Source of the DNA: an uncultured Oscillospiraceae bacterium
GTDB lineage: Bacteria > Bacillota > Clostridia > Oscillospirales > Ruminococcaceae
Assembly (NCBI GenBank): GCA_904396495.1
Contig: CAJFOJ010000062.1
Location: 1 to 34,933 of the forward strand
Direction: 5' to 3'
Length of the DNA stretch: 34,933 nucleotides
In this document: positions 16,007 through 24,992 of the stretch, piece by piece
Position numbering within the stretch: the first letter of the stretch is position 1
Layout: every line of letters begins with the position of its first letter
Program-made: the position numbers and the translations under genes
The notes under the pieces: generated by a model
What the model was told of the DNA's origin: nothing
Databases searched by the model: none
Seen by the model: the letters and a program-made list of their open reading frames with translations, nothing else

Positions 16007-18265
16007 TTAACCGATAACCGGTGCATCCATGGGGCCACCGCCTCCGCCGCCGTCAGGATCGGGGCCAGTTGGTGTGGATGAGGAAGTCTCAGAGGTATCG
16101 CTTCCCTCATTGTCATCCTCTGACGAACCTCCATGAGCGATATCACATACGCCGGGTTTGGCGTTGGACTTGTAGTACCCCACCGCCGTATTGGGACAGG
16201 ACGAAGATTTGAGAAGCCCCGATTCCGTGCAATATTCGAGCTGGACAATATTGGAGCTCAGTTCAAACTGCTTCGTCTCCAGTCCCTGGTGGATATCCTC
16301 CATTACATTTTTCCAAATGGTATCCGGATCATAAATAGACTGATAGGGAAGGGATTTTGGAGTATCGTATCCAGTCCAGACACCGCCGATGTAATAAGGA
16401 GTCATACCAACAAAAGTCAGATCGTAGTAGTCCTGTGTCGTACCGGTTTTACCGATAACCGGCATCTGGCTGTTGAGCCGAGCCTCCCGTCCAGTCCCCC
16501 CGTCACCGTTGACAACTTCGTACAGCAGGCGATTCATAATGGAAGCAGTATCCTCGCTGACAGCCCTGGACTTCTTGGACTGGTTATCCAGGATAATATT
16601 GCCGTTTGCGTCCTCAATCCGGGTGTAGGTGATAGGTGCATAGTAATTGCCACCGTTTCCAAAAGGTGCGTAAGCTGCCGTCAACTCGGTCAAATACACA
16701 CCGTCGGTCATCGAGCCGATTGCCAACGACAAGCCATAATCGTTGTACGTCCCGCTAGTCACCAGCGTCGTGAGACCAAATTTCTTTTGGAGGAATTCCA
16801 CGCTGCGTTCCGGCGTGAGTTGCTGCATTAGCTTAACCGGGATGGTGTTTCTTGATTTTCGGACAGCTTCTACAATAGTTGTATCACCATAATATTTATT
16901 TTCGTAGTTTTTAGGCCAATCCTTGCCGTCAATCTTCGTAGCGGGGCCGTCCACCAGCACCGTCGACCAATTGATTAAATCGTACTCCAACGCAGGCGCA
17001 TATACTGCAAGGGGCTTCATGGTAGAACCTGGCGGACGTTTTGCCATCGTCGCGCGATTAAAACCGCGGCTTTCGGTTTTCTCGCCTTTGCCACCCACCA
17101 AGGCTAAAATATGGCCTTCATAGTCCATGATGACAAAAGCGGCCTCCGGAATGTTTCCATCTGCATCCGGTTGAATTTGTTGAGAAGAGAAGGTGCGCCA
17201 ATCGGCAAATTTCTGCTCCAAAGTGGTCTGCAATTCAATATTTTCCGTGGTGTAAATTCGATATCCGCCGTTTTTGAGGCGATCATAGGCATAATCTCGA
17301 GACCAATCATATTTCTCCATCAAGTCAGCCAACACGTCCTCAATGACCGCGTCGACGAAATAGGAAGAAATACCTTCCTTAACGGCAGAATCCTCAAGAT
17401 CCATGTCATCTTCACTGCCGGAATGATCCACTGTAACCACCGGCTCCTGGATATACTGTTCATATTCCTCTTGGGTAATCATTCCCTGTTCCATCATGCA
17501 CCGCAGCGAATAGTCCCGCCGCTCTTTATTTTCCTCCGGATACAAATCCGGTCGCCTATTGTTGGGTGACCGAGTCATCCCGGCCAGCGACGCCGCCTGG
17601 GGTACTGTCAGTTCCCACACGTGGCATCCAAAATAGTACTGAGACGCCGCCTCAACTCCGTAATTCCTTCCGCCAAGGAAAATGATGTTCAGATAGGACT
17701 CCAAAATTTCCGCTTTGGTATAGTTTCGCTCCAGCTCCAGTGCCCGGAAAATCTCCCGTAGCTTACGAATAGGAGTTACCTCATCGTCGTTAGTGGCGTT
17801 TCTCACTAACTGCTGAGTGATGGTAGACCCTCCCTGGCTCCCACCCATAAAAATTGCTTTAATGGTCACGCTAATGGTACGGTACCAATCCACACCTTCG
17901 TGCTCCATAAAGCGTTTGTCTTCGGTGGCGATAAAGGCGTCTTGTACATACTGGGGAATATCCGATAAATCCACCTCTATCCGACGTTTTTCGCCGGACA
18001 TACGGTAAATTTCAACTAAACCCTCGTCGGGATCCTCTGCGTACATCATTGTGGTCAAACTCTGATTGATGTTGTCCAGGTTCACTCCATTGTCCACTTC
18101 CATAAAGTTCATCACATAAATAACCATAGCTGTGACAACAATACAGCCAGTAATGACGCAAATCAACATCATTGTGACCAAAATCCGCATAATGTGGCTG
18201 ATAATGTGCTTCACCGTTTTCGATGTTTTGGAAGCAGGCCGTTTCCTTTTTTTCGCAGTACTCAA
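16007..18265 (-). CDS. class A penicillin-binding protein (PBP1A type)
   Basis: A bifunctional peptidoglycan glycosyltransferase/transpeptidase anchored in the membrane, 752 aa. A basic N-terminus and one membrane helix (about 25-53) precede the GT51 domain, with ATEDKRF (catalytic E115) and GGSTITQQL (146-153). The transpeptidase domain has STMK (S414, K417), SRN (471-473) and KTG (606-608). The C-terminal tail is rich in Ser, Asp, Pro and Gly. The TTG start at 18265 is supported by AAAAGGAGG 8 bases upstream; the next candidates would cut the basic N-terminus. A near-consensus promoter with a palindromic -10 lies about 170 bases upstream. Equivalent to mrcA/ponA. Confidence 0.96.
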   Translation of the reverse strand: MSTAKKRKRPASKTSKTVKHIISHIMRILVTMMLICVITGCIVVTAMVIYVMNFMEVDNGVNLDNINQSLTTMMYAEDPDEGLVEIYRMSGEKRRIEVDLSDIPQYVQDAFIATEDKRFMEHEGVDWYRTISVTIKAIFMGGSQGGSTITQQLVRNATNDDEVTPIRKLREIFRALELERNYTKAEILESYLNIIFLGGRNYGVEAASQYYFGCHVWELTVPQAASLAGMTRSPNNRRPDLYPEENKERRDYSLRCMMEQGMITQEEYEQYIQEPVVTVDHSGSEDDMDLEDSAVKEGISSYFVDAVIEDVLADLMEKYDWSRDYAYDRLKNGGYRIYTTENIELQTTLEQKFADWRTFSSQQIQPDADGNIPEAAFVIMDYEGHILALVGGKGEKTESRGFNRATMAKRPPGSTMKPLAVYAPALEYDLINWSTVLVDGPATKIDGKDWPKNYENKYYGDTTIVEAVRKSRNTIPVKLMQQLTPERSVEFLQKKFGLTTLVTSGTYNDYGLSLAIGSMTDGVYLTELTAAYAPFGNGGNYYAPITYTRIEDANGNIILDNQSKKSRAVSEDTASIMNRLLYEVVNGDGGTGREARLNSQMPVIGKTGTTQDYYDLTFVGMTPYYIGGVWTGYDTPKSLPYQSIYDPDTIWKNVMEDIHQGLETKQFELSSNIVQLEYCTESGLLKSSSCPNTAVGYYKSNAKPGVCDIAHGGSSEDDNEGSDTSETSSSTPTGPDPDGGGGGGPMDAPVIG

Positions 18266-18428
18266 AAATTAGCCTCCTTTTAAAAACCTTTCTGCCATAA
18301 AAAGCATAGCATAAGGCGTAGTAAAATGTCCGTTGGCCCTAATTAAAAAAGGCCGCTATCTAACATGTGAAACCATTTACGAAAATACATAAATCGACAT
18401 GTCTTAGGCGCTATCCATCTTTCGCCAT

Positions 18429-18465
18429 TTGTGGATATTATACCACAAGCCTAATTAAATGTTAA
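18429..18465 (-). promoter_or_regulatory. PBP promoter with palindrome over the -10
   Basis: Minus strand TTAACA (18465-18460), 17-base spacer, TATAAT (18442-18437). TTGTGG (18429-18434) and CCACAA (18443-18448) form an inverted repeat that frames the -10 exactly, so a repressor could block this promoter. The rest of the 413-base gap (18266-18678) is AT-rich and holds possible plus-strand -10 boxes at 18572 and 18603. Confidence 0.65.
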
Positions 18466-18678
18466 GTCCCCAAAATTCAGTCTGTATATTTTTGCCAAAT
18501 CTGGCGCAAAATACACCTGACATCCTCTTACTAAAAAAGATAAGTACGGTGCTTAATAGTAAAACATTTAATATAATAAAAGGATTTCCGATCGCTGTCG
18601 TTTATAATACGATTAAAACATCTTTTAAAATTCAAAGATAGTTGTCCTCTTAATGTTTTCAGAAAGGATTATGATTTT

Positions 18679-18996
18679 ATGAAAAAGAGAACTGCCACCT
18701 GCATCGCCTTATCCGCGTCTGTATTGGTAGTCGCGTTGTTTTTTGTATTCCTCGGTTTTCTAAAAAATCTCACCAATCCGGTGGATTACAACTACGGTGC
18801 ACAGTCCTACACCTATCTTGTACAAGAGTATGACGGCAAAATTGGCGTCTTTCGATACAACGAAAAAACGCCCTTTCAGATTGTCGACCTTTCCCCTGCA
18901 ATGCTTCCCCCTTACGATCAGGCCGCTTTAAAAGAAGGAATCCCCATTCGCAACGAAAACGAGCTTCAGCGGATTTTAGAGGACTACACTTCTTGA
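18679..18996 (+). CDS. small membrane-anchored protein, BofC C-terminal-like
   Basis: A 105-aa protein with one N-terminal hydrophobic segment (about residues 8-30, signal anchor) and a small extracytoplasmic domain. The core YLVQEYDGKIGVF, then TPFQIVDL, then a C-terminal ELQRILEDY recurs in clostridial proteins I associate, without certainty, with the BofC C-terminal domain. A role in sporulation or cell-envelope signalling is possible but unproven. AAAGGA lies about 10 bases before the ATG. Its 3' end overlaps the convergent ABC ATPase gene by 13 bases. Confidence 0.7.
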   Translation: MKKRTATCIALSASVLVVALFFVFLGFLKNLTNPVDYNYGAQSYTYLVQEYDGKIGVFRYNEKTPFQIVDLSPAMLPPYDQAALKEGIPIRNENELQRILEDYTS

Positions 18997-19547
18997 AAAC
19001 GCAGCAAATGATCTGCTAAATAGTCCGCTTCCCTTTGGTCGTGGGTAATAAATAGAACGGTTTTATGGGCTTTTTTCTCCAAAAAAATATCCATGACATT
19101 CTTTTTGGTAGCAGCGTCCAACCCCTGGAATGGCTCATCCAACAAAAACACATCGCCGTTGTGGCAAAGTGCCCGCCCAATGGACACTCTGCGCTTCATT
19201 CCACCGCTCAGTTCCTGAGGATACTGCCGGGCGGCTTGCCACAGCCCTAACTTACGAAGCCACATGTCGGCCTTTGTCCCAACAATCTCCAAATTTTCAT
19301 AGACCGTCAGTTGAGGAAACAGCCGGTCTTCCTGAAATACCACTGACAGTTTTTTTTCGCCCAAGCCGGTAATCTGGCCATCGTCCGCTTTTTCGAGACC
19401 GGTTAGCAGGCGAAACAGAGTGGTTTTTCCGATACCGGACGGCCCCATAATGGCCGTAATGCCGCGATCTGGTATCGTAGCATTCCAGCGATCTAAAACG
19501 GGTTTTCCACTGTAACTTTTGGTCAAATTTTTGCACACGATTGGCAC
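18984..19547 (-). CDS. ABC transporter ATP-binding protein, SsuB/TauB-like
   Basis: The cytoplasmic ATPase of an importer, short at 187 aa (family usually about 240-260). All motifs are present: Walker A GPSGIGKTT (35-43, K41), Q-loop Q72, signature LSGGMKRR (113-120), Walker B VFLLDEP (133-139) and the switch histidine in FITHD. The C-terminus stops soon after the H-loop. It is third in a binding protein-permease-ATPase operon. An AGGAGGGAG ribosome-binding site overlaps the end of the permease gene. Confidence 0.93.
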   Translation of the reverse strand: MPIVCKNLTKSYSGKPVLDRWNATIPDRGITAIMGPSGIGKTTLFRLLTGLEKADDGQITGLGEKKLSVVFQEDRLFPQLTVYENLEIVGTKADMWLRKLGLWQAARQYPQELSGGMKRRVSIGRALCHNGDVFLLDEPFQGLDAATKKNVMDIFLEKKAHKTVLFITHDQREADYLADHLLRFQEV

Positions 19548-19559
19548 GAAAACTCCCTC

Positions 19560-20315
19560 CTATATTTTGCGGACAAGCTTTTTGACAACGGCCTCAATTA
19601 ACAAGCTGAGTCCGATTATGACAAGCGTCCAACAGAAGACGTCAAGGGTCTCCAGGTAAATTTTCGCATTGTACAGCATCGTGCCGATCGCCGGTTTTGG
19701 AAGGGCAAAAATCTCACCGGTAATGCCCGCTTTCCAGGCAAAGCCGATGCTGGTTGACAAAGAAGAGAGCAGGAAAGGGCGGAGGGCAGGAATATAAATG
19801 AGTTTCACCGTTTTGGGCAACGAAAAGCCATAGACTTTGGCCACCTCCAAAAGCTGTGGGTCAGCGGATTGAAGGCCCGCCATCGCGCTGGAATACACCA
19901 TTGGAAACACCATCAAAAAGGCAATAAAAGTCGAAAGTTCATAGGATTTTATCCAAACCAGGGCCAAAATGACAAATGATGTCACCGGTGCGGACTTAAT
20001 CACCGCCATGAGAGGGGAGAGCAACAGATGAACAGGGGAAAACTTAGCACCCAGCAGGCCGAATGCTACTCCACCTACTACACCTATGATATACCCCAGC
20101 AAAATCCGGCAGAGGGAGAGTACAATGGAAGCCCAAAACTGTCCGGTCCCCGCCAACTCAATTAAACGCTTTGCGACTGAAAGTGGAGAAGCGATTAAAA
20201 GGGAATTATCCAAAAAAACGGAAAGCACCTGCCACACTGCTATCCAAAACAGTATGGCAAGTGTCATCAAAACTCCAGACGGTATTTTTTTACTTCTGAT
20301 AATAGAAATTTTCAT
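19560..20315 (-). CDS. ABC transporter permease, SsuC/TauC-like
   Basis: A 251-aa inner-membrane permease with about six helices and the EAA-type coupling loop around residues 150-190 (LLEVAKVYGFSLPKTVKLIYIPALRP). The family imports nitrate, sulfonates, taurine or thiamine precursors. The start ATG lies inside the last 26 bases of the binding-protein gene, indicating translational coupling; its own ribosome-binding site is weak. Confidence 0.92.
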   Translation of the reverse strand: MKISIIRSKKIPSGVLMTLAILFWIAVWQVLSVFLDNSLLIASPLSVAKRLIELAGTGQFWASIVLSLCRILLGYIIGVVGGVAFGLLGAKFSPVHLLLSPLMAVIKSAPVTSFVILALVWIKSYELSTFIAFLMVFPMVYSSAMAGLQSADPQLLEVAKVYGFSLPKTVKLIYIPALRPFLLSSLSTSIGFAWKAGITGEIFALPKPAIGTMLYNAKIYLETLDVFCWTLVIIGLSLLIEAVVKKLVRKI

Positions 20316-21351
20316 CGGGTACCGTTCCCCCTATAGACTTCGGCTCGAAGTCATATAGCACCTGCAAAAAGGCGTTGATATCGGTTTTCATTTCCGCTCC
20401 GTCAATATAGACGATATTGCACTGAGGGATTGCTTTTTCCGCCACATCGGCCGGCATTAAATCATAAGTCTCAGAAAGGTCAGCCGTTTGGTCGGGATTG
20501 GAGTTGGCATACTCGGTGGATACCTGGTATTCACTTAAAAATTCGTCGACCAACCCCTTATGCTCCTCCATAAAATCGGTACGTGCCACAATCGCTCCCA
20601 TAACCAGCTTATTATCACACACCTTTTCCCATTCCTCTGTCAAGTCAAGTGCAACAGAAACGCCGCTGTCCTTCATCGTCACCGAGGTGACAAAAGGTTG
20701 GGGAAGTACTGCTACCGCCTGATCGGCAGCGGTAAGCGCCGCGGCAGCTTCGCTGTGCTCAGTTTTGTAATCAATGGTCACATCCTCTTCTGGGTCAATT
20801 CCATTTTTCTCCAATATGTATTCTAGTACATACTGGGCTGTGGTTCCCTGTCCGCTTGCGATAATGGTCTTACCCTTTAAATCTTCAATTGATGCTATAG
20901 ATTCACCCTTTTGCACCACATATAGCACGCCCAATGCATTAACTGCAAGTATTTTCACTCCGCCATTTGTCTTATTGTATAAAGATGCAGCCAAATTAGT
21001 GGGAACAGCGGCGATATCCAACTCTTTAGTAGACAATTTGCTGACAATTTCATCTGCTTGCCCTACCAATTGAAAGCGGTACTTCTGTTGGTAGGTAGAC
21101 GTCCCTCCCGAAGTCTGAGAAGCATCGCTGTTCGCAATAAGTTTCAACATCCCCAAGCCAGTGGGTCCCTTTAAGGCGGCTACCCGCACGACGGTATCAT
21201 CTATCGTCGCCGGAACCACTGAAATATCGCCGCTGGTCGGGACGCTGGAAGGCTCAGATTGGTTATCGTTTTGCCCGCATCCAGCAGCCATCAGCAAAGA
21301 AAGTGCCCCTGCCACCGCAAGTGACAATATCTTTTTCCATCTTTTCCTCAT
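20290..21351 (-). CDS. ABC transporter substrate-binding lipoprotein, NMT1/SsuA-like
   Basis: A 353-aa extracytoplasmic lipoprotein. The signal peptide ends at LLMAAGC with lipidated C25, followed by a Ser/Pro-rich linker. The mature part starts VRVAALKGPTGLGMLKL, a pattern of NMT1/THI5/SsuA-type binding proteins, and includes a GKTIIASGQGTTAQYVLEYIL lobe segment. The substrate cannot be read from the sequence; thiamine precursors, sulfonates or another small organic molecule are candidates. AGGAG is 4-5 bases before the ATG. A consensus promoter lies at 21438-21466; no riboswitch is evident in the 80-base leader. Confidence 0.92.
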   Translation of the reverse strand: MRKRWKKILSLAVAGALSLLMAAGCGQNDNQSEPSSVPTSGDISVVPATIDDTVVRVAALKGPTGLGMLKLIANSDASQTSGGTSTYQQKYRFQLVGQADEIVSKLSTKELDIAAVPTNLAASLYNKTNGGVKILAVNALGVLYVVQKGESIASIEDLKGKTIIASGQGTTAQYVLEYILEKNGIDPEEDVTIDYKTEHSEAAAALTAADQAVAVLPQPFVTSVTMKDSGVSVALDLTEEWEKVCDNKLVMGAIVARTDFMEEHKGLVDEFLSEYQVSTEYANSNPDQTADLSETYDLMPADVAEKAIPQCNIVYIDGAEMKTDINAFLQVLYDFEPKSIGGTVPDENFYYQK

Positions 21352-21437
21352 AATCTCCTATATCCCCTTTTAACTAAGAGAAACTGATTTTGAAAGGCCA
21401 CTACGATCTCCAAAATCTGCTATTTCAATGATTCATT

Positions 21438-21466
21438 ATTATAGCCTTGTAACCAATATGTGTCAA
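21438..21466 (-). promoter_or_regulatory. sigma-A promoter of the ABC importer operon
   Basis: Minus strand TTGACA (21466-21461), 17-base spacer, TATAAT (21443-21438): a full consensus match. Confidence 0.88.
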
Positions 21467-21537
21467 TGATAATATTTTTACAAAAGTGGCTTAATTTCCG
21501 GACGTAAAAGCTTCGTGCTAACGCGGATATAACCCTA

Positions 21538-21566
21538 TTGACAGTGGGAAACCTTTTTGCTATACT
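21538..21566 (+). promoter_or_regulatory. sigma-A promoter of the alaS T-box transcript
   Basis: TTGACA (21538-21543), 17-base spacer, TATACT (21561-21566); start expected near 21573. Confidence 0.88.
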
Positions 21567-21572
21567 AAAAAT

Positions 21573-21800
21573 AATAAAGAAGCAATGAAGAGAAGAAGCG
21601 GGTTGTTGTTTTTCCAAGAGAGGAAACGAGTAGGGTGCAACGTTTCTGTTAAACGACCTCGCATGCCGTCTCTGAGCTCCGTTTAACAAACGGCGTATCC
21701 CGCGTTAAGGGGTTCAAGCGGCAGGGGATTCCCTGCAATTTGGGTGGTACCGCGGAGCAGTGCTTCGCCCCAATGAGTGGGGCGAAGCTTTTTTTATTTT
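21573..21800 (+). promoter_or_regulatory. T-box leader of alaS
   Basis: Binds uncharged tRNA-Ala to prevent termination. The T-box sequence TGGGTGGTACCGCGG is at 21741-21755. The terminator stem GCTTCGCCCCA / TGGGGCGAAGC is at 21762-21788 with a run of T. Upstream, AGAGA (about 21618) can pair with TCTCT (about 21669), enclosing GAAACG/CGTTTC with an AGTAGGGTG loop; this would be a short stem I. Possible Ala specifiers on its 3' side are GCA (21661) or GCC (21665), which I could not decide between. A stem III hairpin (GCAGGGGATTCCCTGC) is at 21721-21736. Confidence 0.9.
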
Positions 21801-21896
21801 GACAGTCCATTGGTATTCCGCTTTAAATTGTTTGGCAATTCGCTGGCACAAGCTTATATACACTATCATCATCTAAGATGGAAAGGAAGTATTCCA

Positions 21897-24533
21897 ATGA
21901 AATGGACCGGTTTGAATGATCTGAGGGAGATGTTTTTGTCCTTTTTTGAAAGCAAAGGACACACCCGTCTTCCCAGCTTTCCTCTGATTCCTCAAGGGGA
22001 TAAGAGTTTACTCCTGATTAATTCCGGCATGGCACCTCTCAAGAAATATTTTTTGGGTCAGGCAACCCCGCCTAACACCCGGGTGACCACCTGCCAAAAA
22101 TGTATCCGCACCCCCGACATCGAACGGGTAGGTAAAACTGCCCGCCATGGCACCTATTTTGAAATGCTCGGCAACTTTTCCTTTGGAGATTATTTTAAAG
22201 TCGAGGCCACAGCTTGGGCGTGGGAATTTATCACCAAGGTACTGGAACTTCCAGAGGATAAGCTGTGGATTTCCATTTACGAAGATGACGACGAAACCTT
22301 TGACATTTGGACCAAAAAAGTAGGGATCCCCCCAGAACGGATTGTCCGTCTGGGCAAGGAAGACAACTTTTGGGAGCACGGAAGCGGCCCCTGCGGCCCT
22401 TGCTCGGAGATTTATTTCGACCGCGGGCCGGAACACGGCTGCGGCTCTCCTGATTGTAAGGTAGGTTGTGAGTGCGACCGGTTCGTGGAATTCTGGAATT
22501 TGGTATTCAGCCAGTTTGACCATGACGGGAACGGTCACTACGAGCGCATGGCAAAACCAAACATCGACACCGGTATGGGGCTGGAACGCTTGGCCTGCAT
22601 CATGCAGGGAGTGGACAATTTGTTCGAGGTGGACACCGTCCAGAATATTATGAAACACATTTCCCAAATTGCCCATGTCACCTATGGGGACAACGAAAAA
22701 ACTGACGTATCCCTTCGGGTCATCACTGACCATATCCGAAGCACCACCTTTATGATCGGCGACGGTGTCTCCCCCTCCAACGAGGGCAGAGGATACGTCC
22801 TGCGCCGCCTACTGCGCCGGGCCGCCCGTCACGGAAGGCTGTTAAACATCCATGAGCCATTCCTGTATCAGGTGGTGGATACCGTCGTCCAGGAAAACAG
22901 AACCGCTTACCCTGAACTGGTGGAAAAAGCTGCTTATATTAAGAAGGTCGTCAAAAACGAAGAAGAGGCATTCAACAATACCATCGGTAAAGGTATGGAC
23001 ATGCTGATGCAGCTCATCGACAAGGCTTCCACCGATGAAATCCGCACCCTTTCCGGCGCTGAAGCCTTTAAGCTCTATGACACCTATGGATTCCCCATCG
23101 ACTTGACGCAGGAAATCGTAGCGGAAAAAGGGCTGACCGTCGACGTGGAGGAATTTGAGGAATACATGCGGGAACAGCGGGAACGGGCAAGAGAAAGCCA
23201 TCGGGCAAAGGCCGGTTCCTCTTGGGAATCGGAGACATTGGATCTTCCCAATATTTCCACAAAATTTATAGGGTATGAAACCCTCTCAGGCGAGAGCAAA
23301 ATTGAGGCTCTGCTCATTGACGGCAACCCCGCGGAGATGGCCACTACTGATCAGGATATCATTGTTTTGTTGGACGAAACTCCCTTCTATACCGAAAGCG
23401 GCGGACAGGTATCTGATAAAGGTATCCTAGAAGGCCCCCACGGTATTATGCGGGTAAAAGAGATGAAAAAGTTGCCTTCTGGCCAGATCATCCACATCGG
23501 CTATGTCAAGGAGGGGACTATCTCAAACGGCGAGACAGTCACTGCCAAAGTCGACGAAAACCGCCGGAAATCCATCATGCGCAACCACACCGCCGCCCAT
23601 CTGTTACAGGCTGCCCTCAGAAAGGTTTTGGGCGATCACGTCCATCAGGCGGGGCAGCTGGTGAATAAATTAGCCGTTCGATTCGACTTCACTCATTTTG
23701 AGCCGGTTTCCCCTGTTCAGCTCAAAGAAATTGAGATGCAAATCAATGAAAAGATTATGGCCTGCCTGCCGGTTCTCAATTACGAAACCGACATTGACTC
23801 CGCAAGGGAAAAAGGTGCGATGGCCCTATTTAGCGAAAAATACGGCGACAGGGTCCGCGTCGTGGAAATTGGCGACTACTCTATGGAGCTCTGCGGCGGT
23901 ACCCATGTAAAAAACACCGGCGAACTGGGTTTGTTTAAAATCATCTCAGAGAGCTCAGTGGCGGCTGGGGTCAGGAGGATTGAGGCTATTACCGGCTTGG
24001 GATTCCTCTTTGCTGTAGATAAAACCCAGATGGAACTGCTGGAGGCTTCCACCGTTCTCAAAACTACTCCTGCCGAACTGCCGCATCGCTGCGAAGCCCT
24101 GCTCGCCGAAATTAAAGATAAAGACCGGGAAATTGCCATCCTCAACAGCAAGTTAGCAAGTGGGCAATTGGAAAAGCTTTTCGAGAATATCAAGCGGGTC
24201 AACGGCGTAGCCATCATTACTGCCAACATCAGCGGGGCGGGTGTCGACACGCTGCGTCTCATGGGAGATAAAATAAAAGATCACGATCCCATGGCCTGCG
24301 CCCTTTTGTGCGGCGGCGACGGTGAAAAGAAAAACTTTCTTTGCGTCGTCGGGCCAGAAGCCGTCAAAAAGGGCGTCCACGCCGGTAAAATCGTCAAGGA
24401 AGCCGCTGCGAAAACCGGTGGAAAAGGTGGCGGCCGTCCCGATTCCGCCATGGCGGGTGTAGGGGATCCCTTCTTAGTGGATGAGGCTATGGCCATTGTG
24501 GAAGAACTGGTAAAAAACCAGACGACAAAATAA
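21897..24533 (+). CDS. alaS: alanyl-tRNA synthetase
   Basis: Charges tRNA-Ala in the cytoplasm; 878 aa, the usual full length. The class II catalytic core fills the first 240 residues, the tRNA-recognition helical region follows, then the editing domain with zinc-site HTAAH (about 562-566) and CGGTH (about 665-669), and the C-terminal DHHA1 domain ending in a glycine-rich GGKGGGRPD stretch. The ATG at 21897 follows GGAAAGGAAG; an open frame of 40 codons upstream overlaps the T-box terminator and is not coding. Expression is controlled by the T-box. HIT and phosphoribosyltransferase genes follow on the same strand. Confidence 0.99.
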   Translation: MKWTGLNDLREMFLSFFESKGHTRLPSFPLIPQGDKSLLLINSGMAPLKKYFLGQATPPNTRVTTCQKCIRTPDIERVGKTARHGTYFEMLGNFSFGDYFKVEATAWAWEFITKVLELPEDKLWISIYEDDDETFDIWTKKVGIPPERIVRLGKEDNFWEHGSGPCGPCSEIYFDRGPEHGCGSPDCKVGCECDRFVEFWNLVFSQFDHDGNGHYERMAKPNIDTGMGLERLACIMQGVDNLFEVDTVQNIMKHISQIAHVTYGDNEKTDVSLRVITDHIRSTTFMIGDGVSPSNEGRGYVLRRLLRRAARHGRLLNIHEPFLYQVVDTVVQENRTAYPELVEKAAYIKKVVKNEEEAFNNTIGKGMDMLMQLIDKASTDEIRTLSGAEAFKLYDTYGFPIDLTQEIVAEKGLTVDVEEFEEYMREQRERARESHRAKAGSSWESETLDLPNISTKFIGYETLSGESKIEALLIDGNPAEMATTDQDIIVLLDETPFYTESGGQVSDKGILEGPHGIMRVKEMKKLPSGQIIHIGYVKEGTISNGETVTAKVDENRRKSIMRNHTAAHLLQAALRKVLGDHVHQAGQLVNKLAVRFDFTHFEPVSPVQLKEIEMQINEKIMACLPVLNYETDIDSAREKGAMALFSEKYGDRVRVVEIGDYSMELCGGTHVKNTGELGLFKIISESSVAAGVRRIEAITGLGFLFAVDKTQMELLEASTVLKTTPAELPHRCEALLAEIKDKDREIAILNSKLASGQLEKLFENIKRVNGVAIITANISGAGVDTLRLMGDKIKDHDPMACALLCGGDGEKKNFLCVVGPEAVKKGVHAGKIVKEAAAKTGGKGGGRPDSAMAGVGDPFLVDEAMAIVEELVKNQTTK

Positions 24534-24600
24534 TTTTGCAGATTAAGGAAAAGTGCCCCTGTAAACGCTTTTGGCGGAAGGGAAAAGAAAGGAGACTGTT

Positions 24601-24939
24601 ATGGACTGCCTATTTTGCAAAATCATTGCCGGGGAAATTCCCAGCAAAAAGGTATACGAGGATGAGCAAGTTTACGCCTTTTACGATATTGATCCCCAAG
24701 CGCCCGTCCACTTTCTCGTGGTGCCTAAAGAGCATATCTCCGGTCCCAGCGGCATTAACGAACAAAATGAAGCTGTCGTGGGACACATCTATTCGGTCAT
24801 TGCAATGCTGGCCCGCGAGCTCCACTTGGACAAAGGTTACCGAGTGGTGGCAAATTGCGGGGAAGAAGGAGGACAGACCGTCGGCCATTTGCACTTCCAC
24901 GTGTTGGCTGGGCGGATGCTTTCCTGGCCTCCGGGTTAA
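24601..24939 (+). CDS. HIT-family (HINT-like) nucleotide-binding protein
   Basis: A 112-aa purine nucleoside phosphoramidase-like protein. The histidine triad HLHFH (H96, H98, H100) carries the nucleophile, and CLFC (C3-C6) near the N-terminus suggests a zinc site as in bacterial HINT proteins. Family members hydrolyse adenosine phosphoramidates; the physiological role is unclear. Position just after alaS is suggestive because HINT can remove aminoacyl-AMP by-products of synthetases, an inference only. An AAAGGAG ribosome-binding site fixes the ATG at 24601, 67 bases after alaS. Confidence 0.93.
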   Translation: MDCLFCKIIAGEIPSKKVYEDEQVYAFYDIDPQAPVHFLVVPKEHISGPSGINEQNEAVVGHIYSVIAMLARELHLDKGYRVVANCGEEGGQTVGHLHFHVLAGRMLSWPPG

Positions 24940-24992
24940 TTTTCTAAAAACCATTTAACACAATCTATGAATAAAAAGGAGTGCTCAACACC

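Noticed and set aside
16133-16831. Plus-strand ORF of 232 codons inside the PBP gene
   Set aside because: Antisense to conserved transpeptidase motifs, with no start signal; shadow ORF.
18979-21351. Naming the ABC importer as a thiamine-precursor or sulfonate system
   Set aside because: Motifs place it only in the broad NMT1/SsuA group; there is no TPP riboswitch or sulfur gene nearby to set the substrate.
21420-21689. Minus-strand ORF of 89 codons across the alaS promoter and T-box
   Set aside because: It overlaps the promoter and the structured leader, has no ribosome-binding site and its translation is not protein-like.
21777-21896. N-terminal extension of alaS
   Set aside because: The extra codons lie in the T-box terminator; known AlaRS proteins begin at the ATG at 21897.
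22008-22733. Long minus-strand ORF of 241 codons inside alaS
   Set aside because: It lies opposite a well-conserved alaS core, lacks a ribosome-binding site and resembles no family: a shadow of GC-richer coding sequence.
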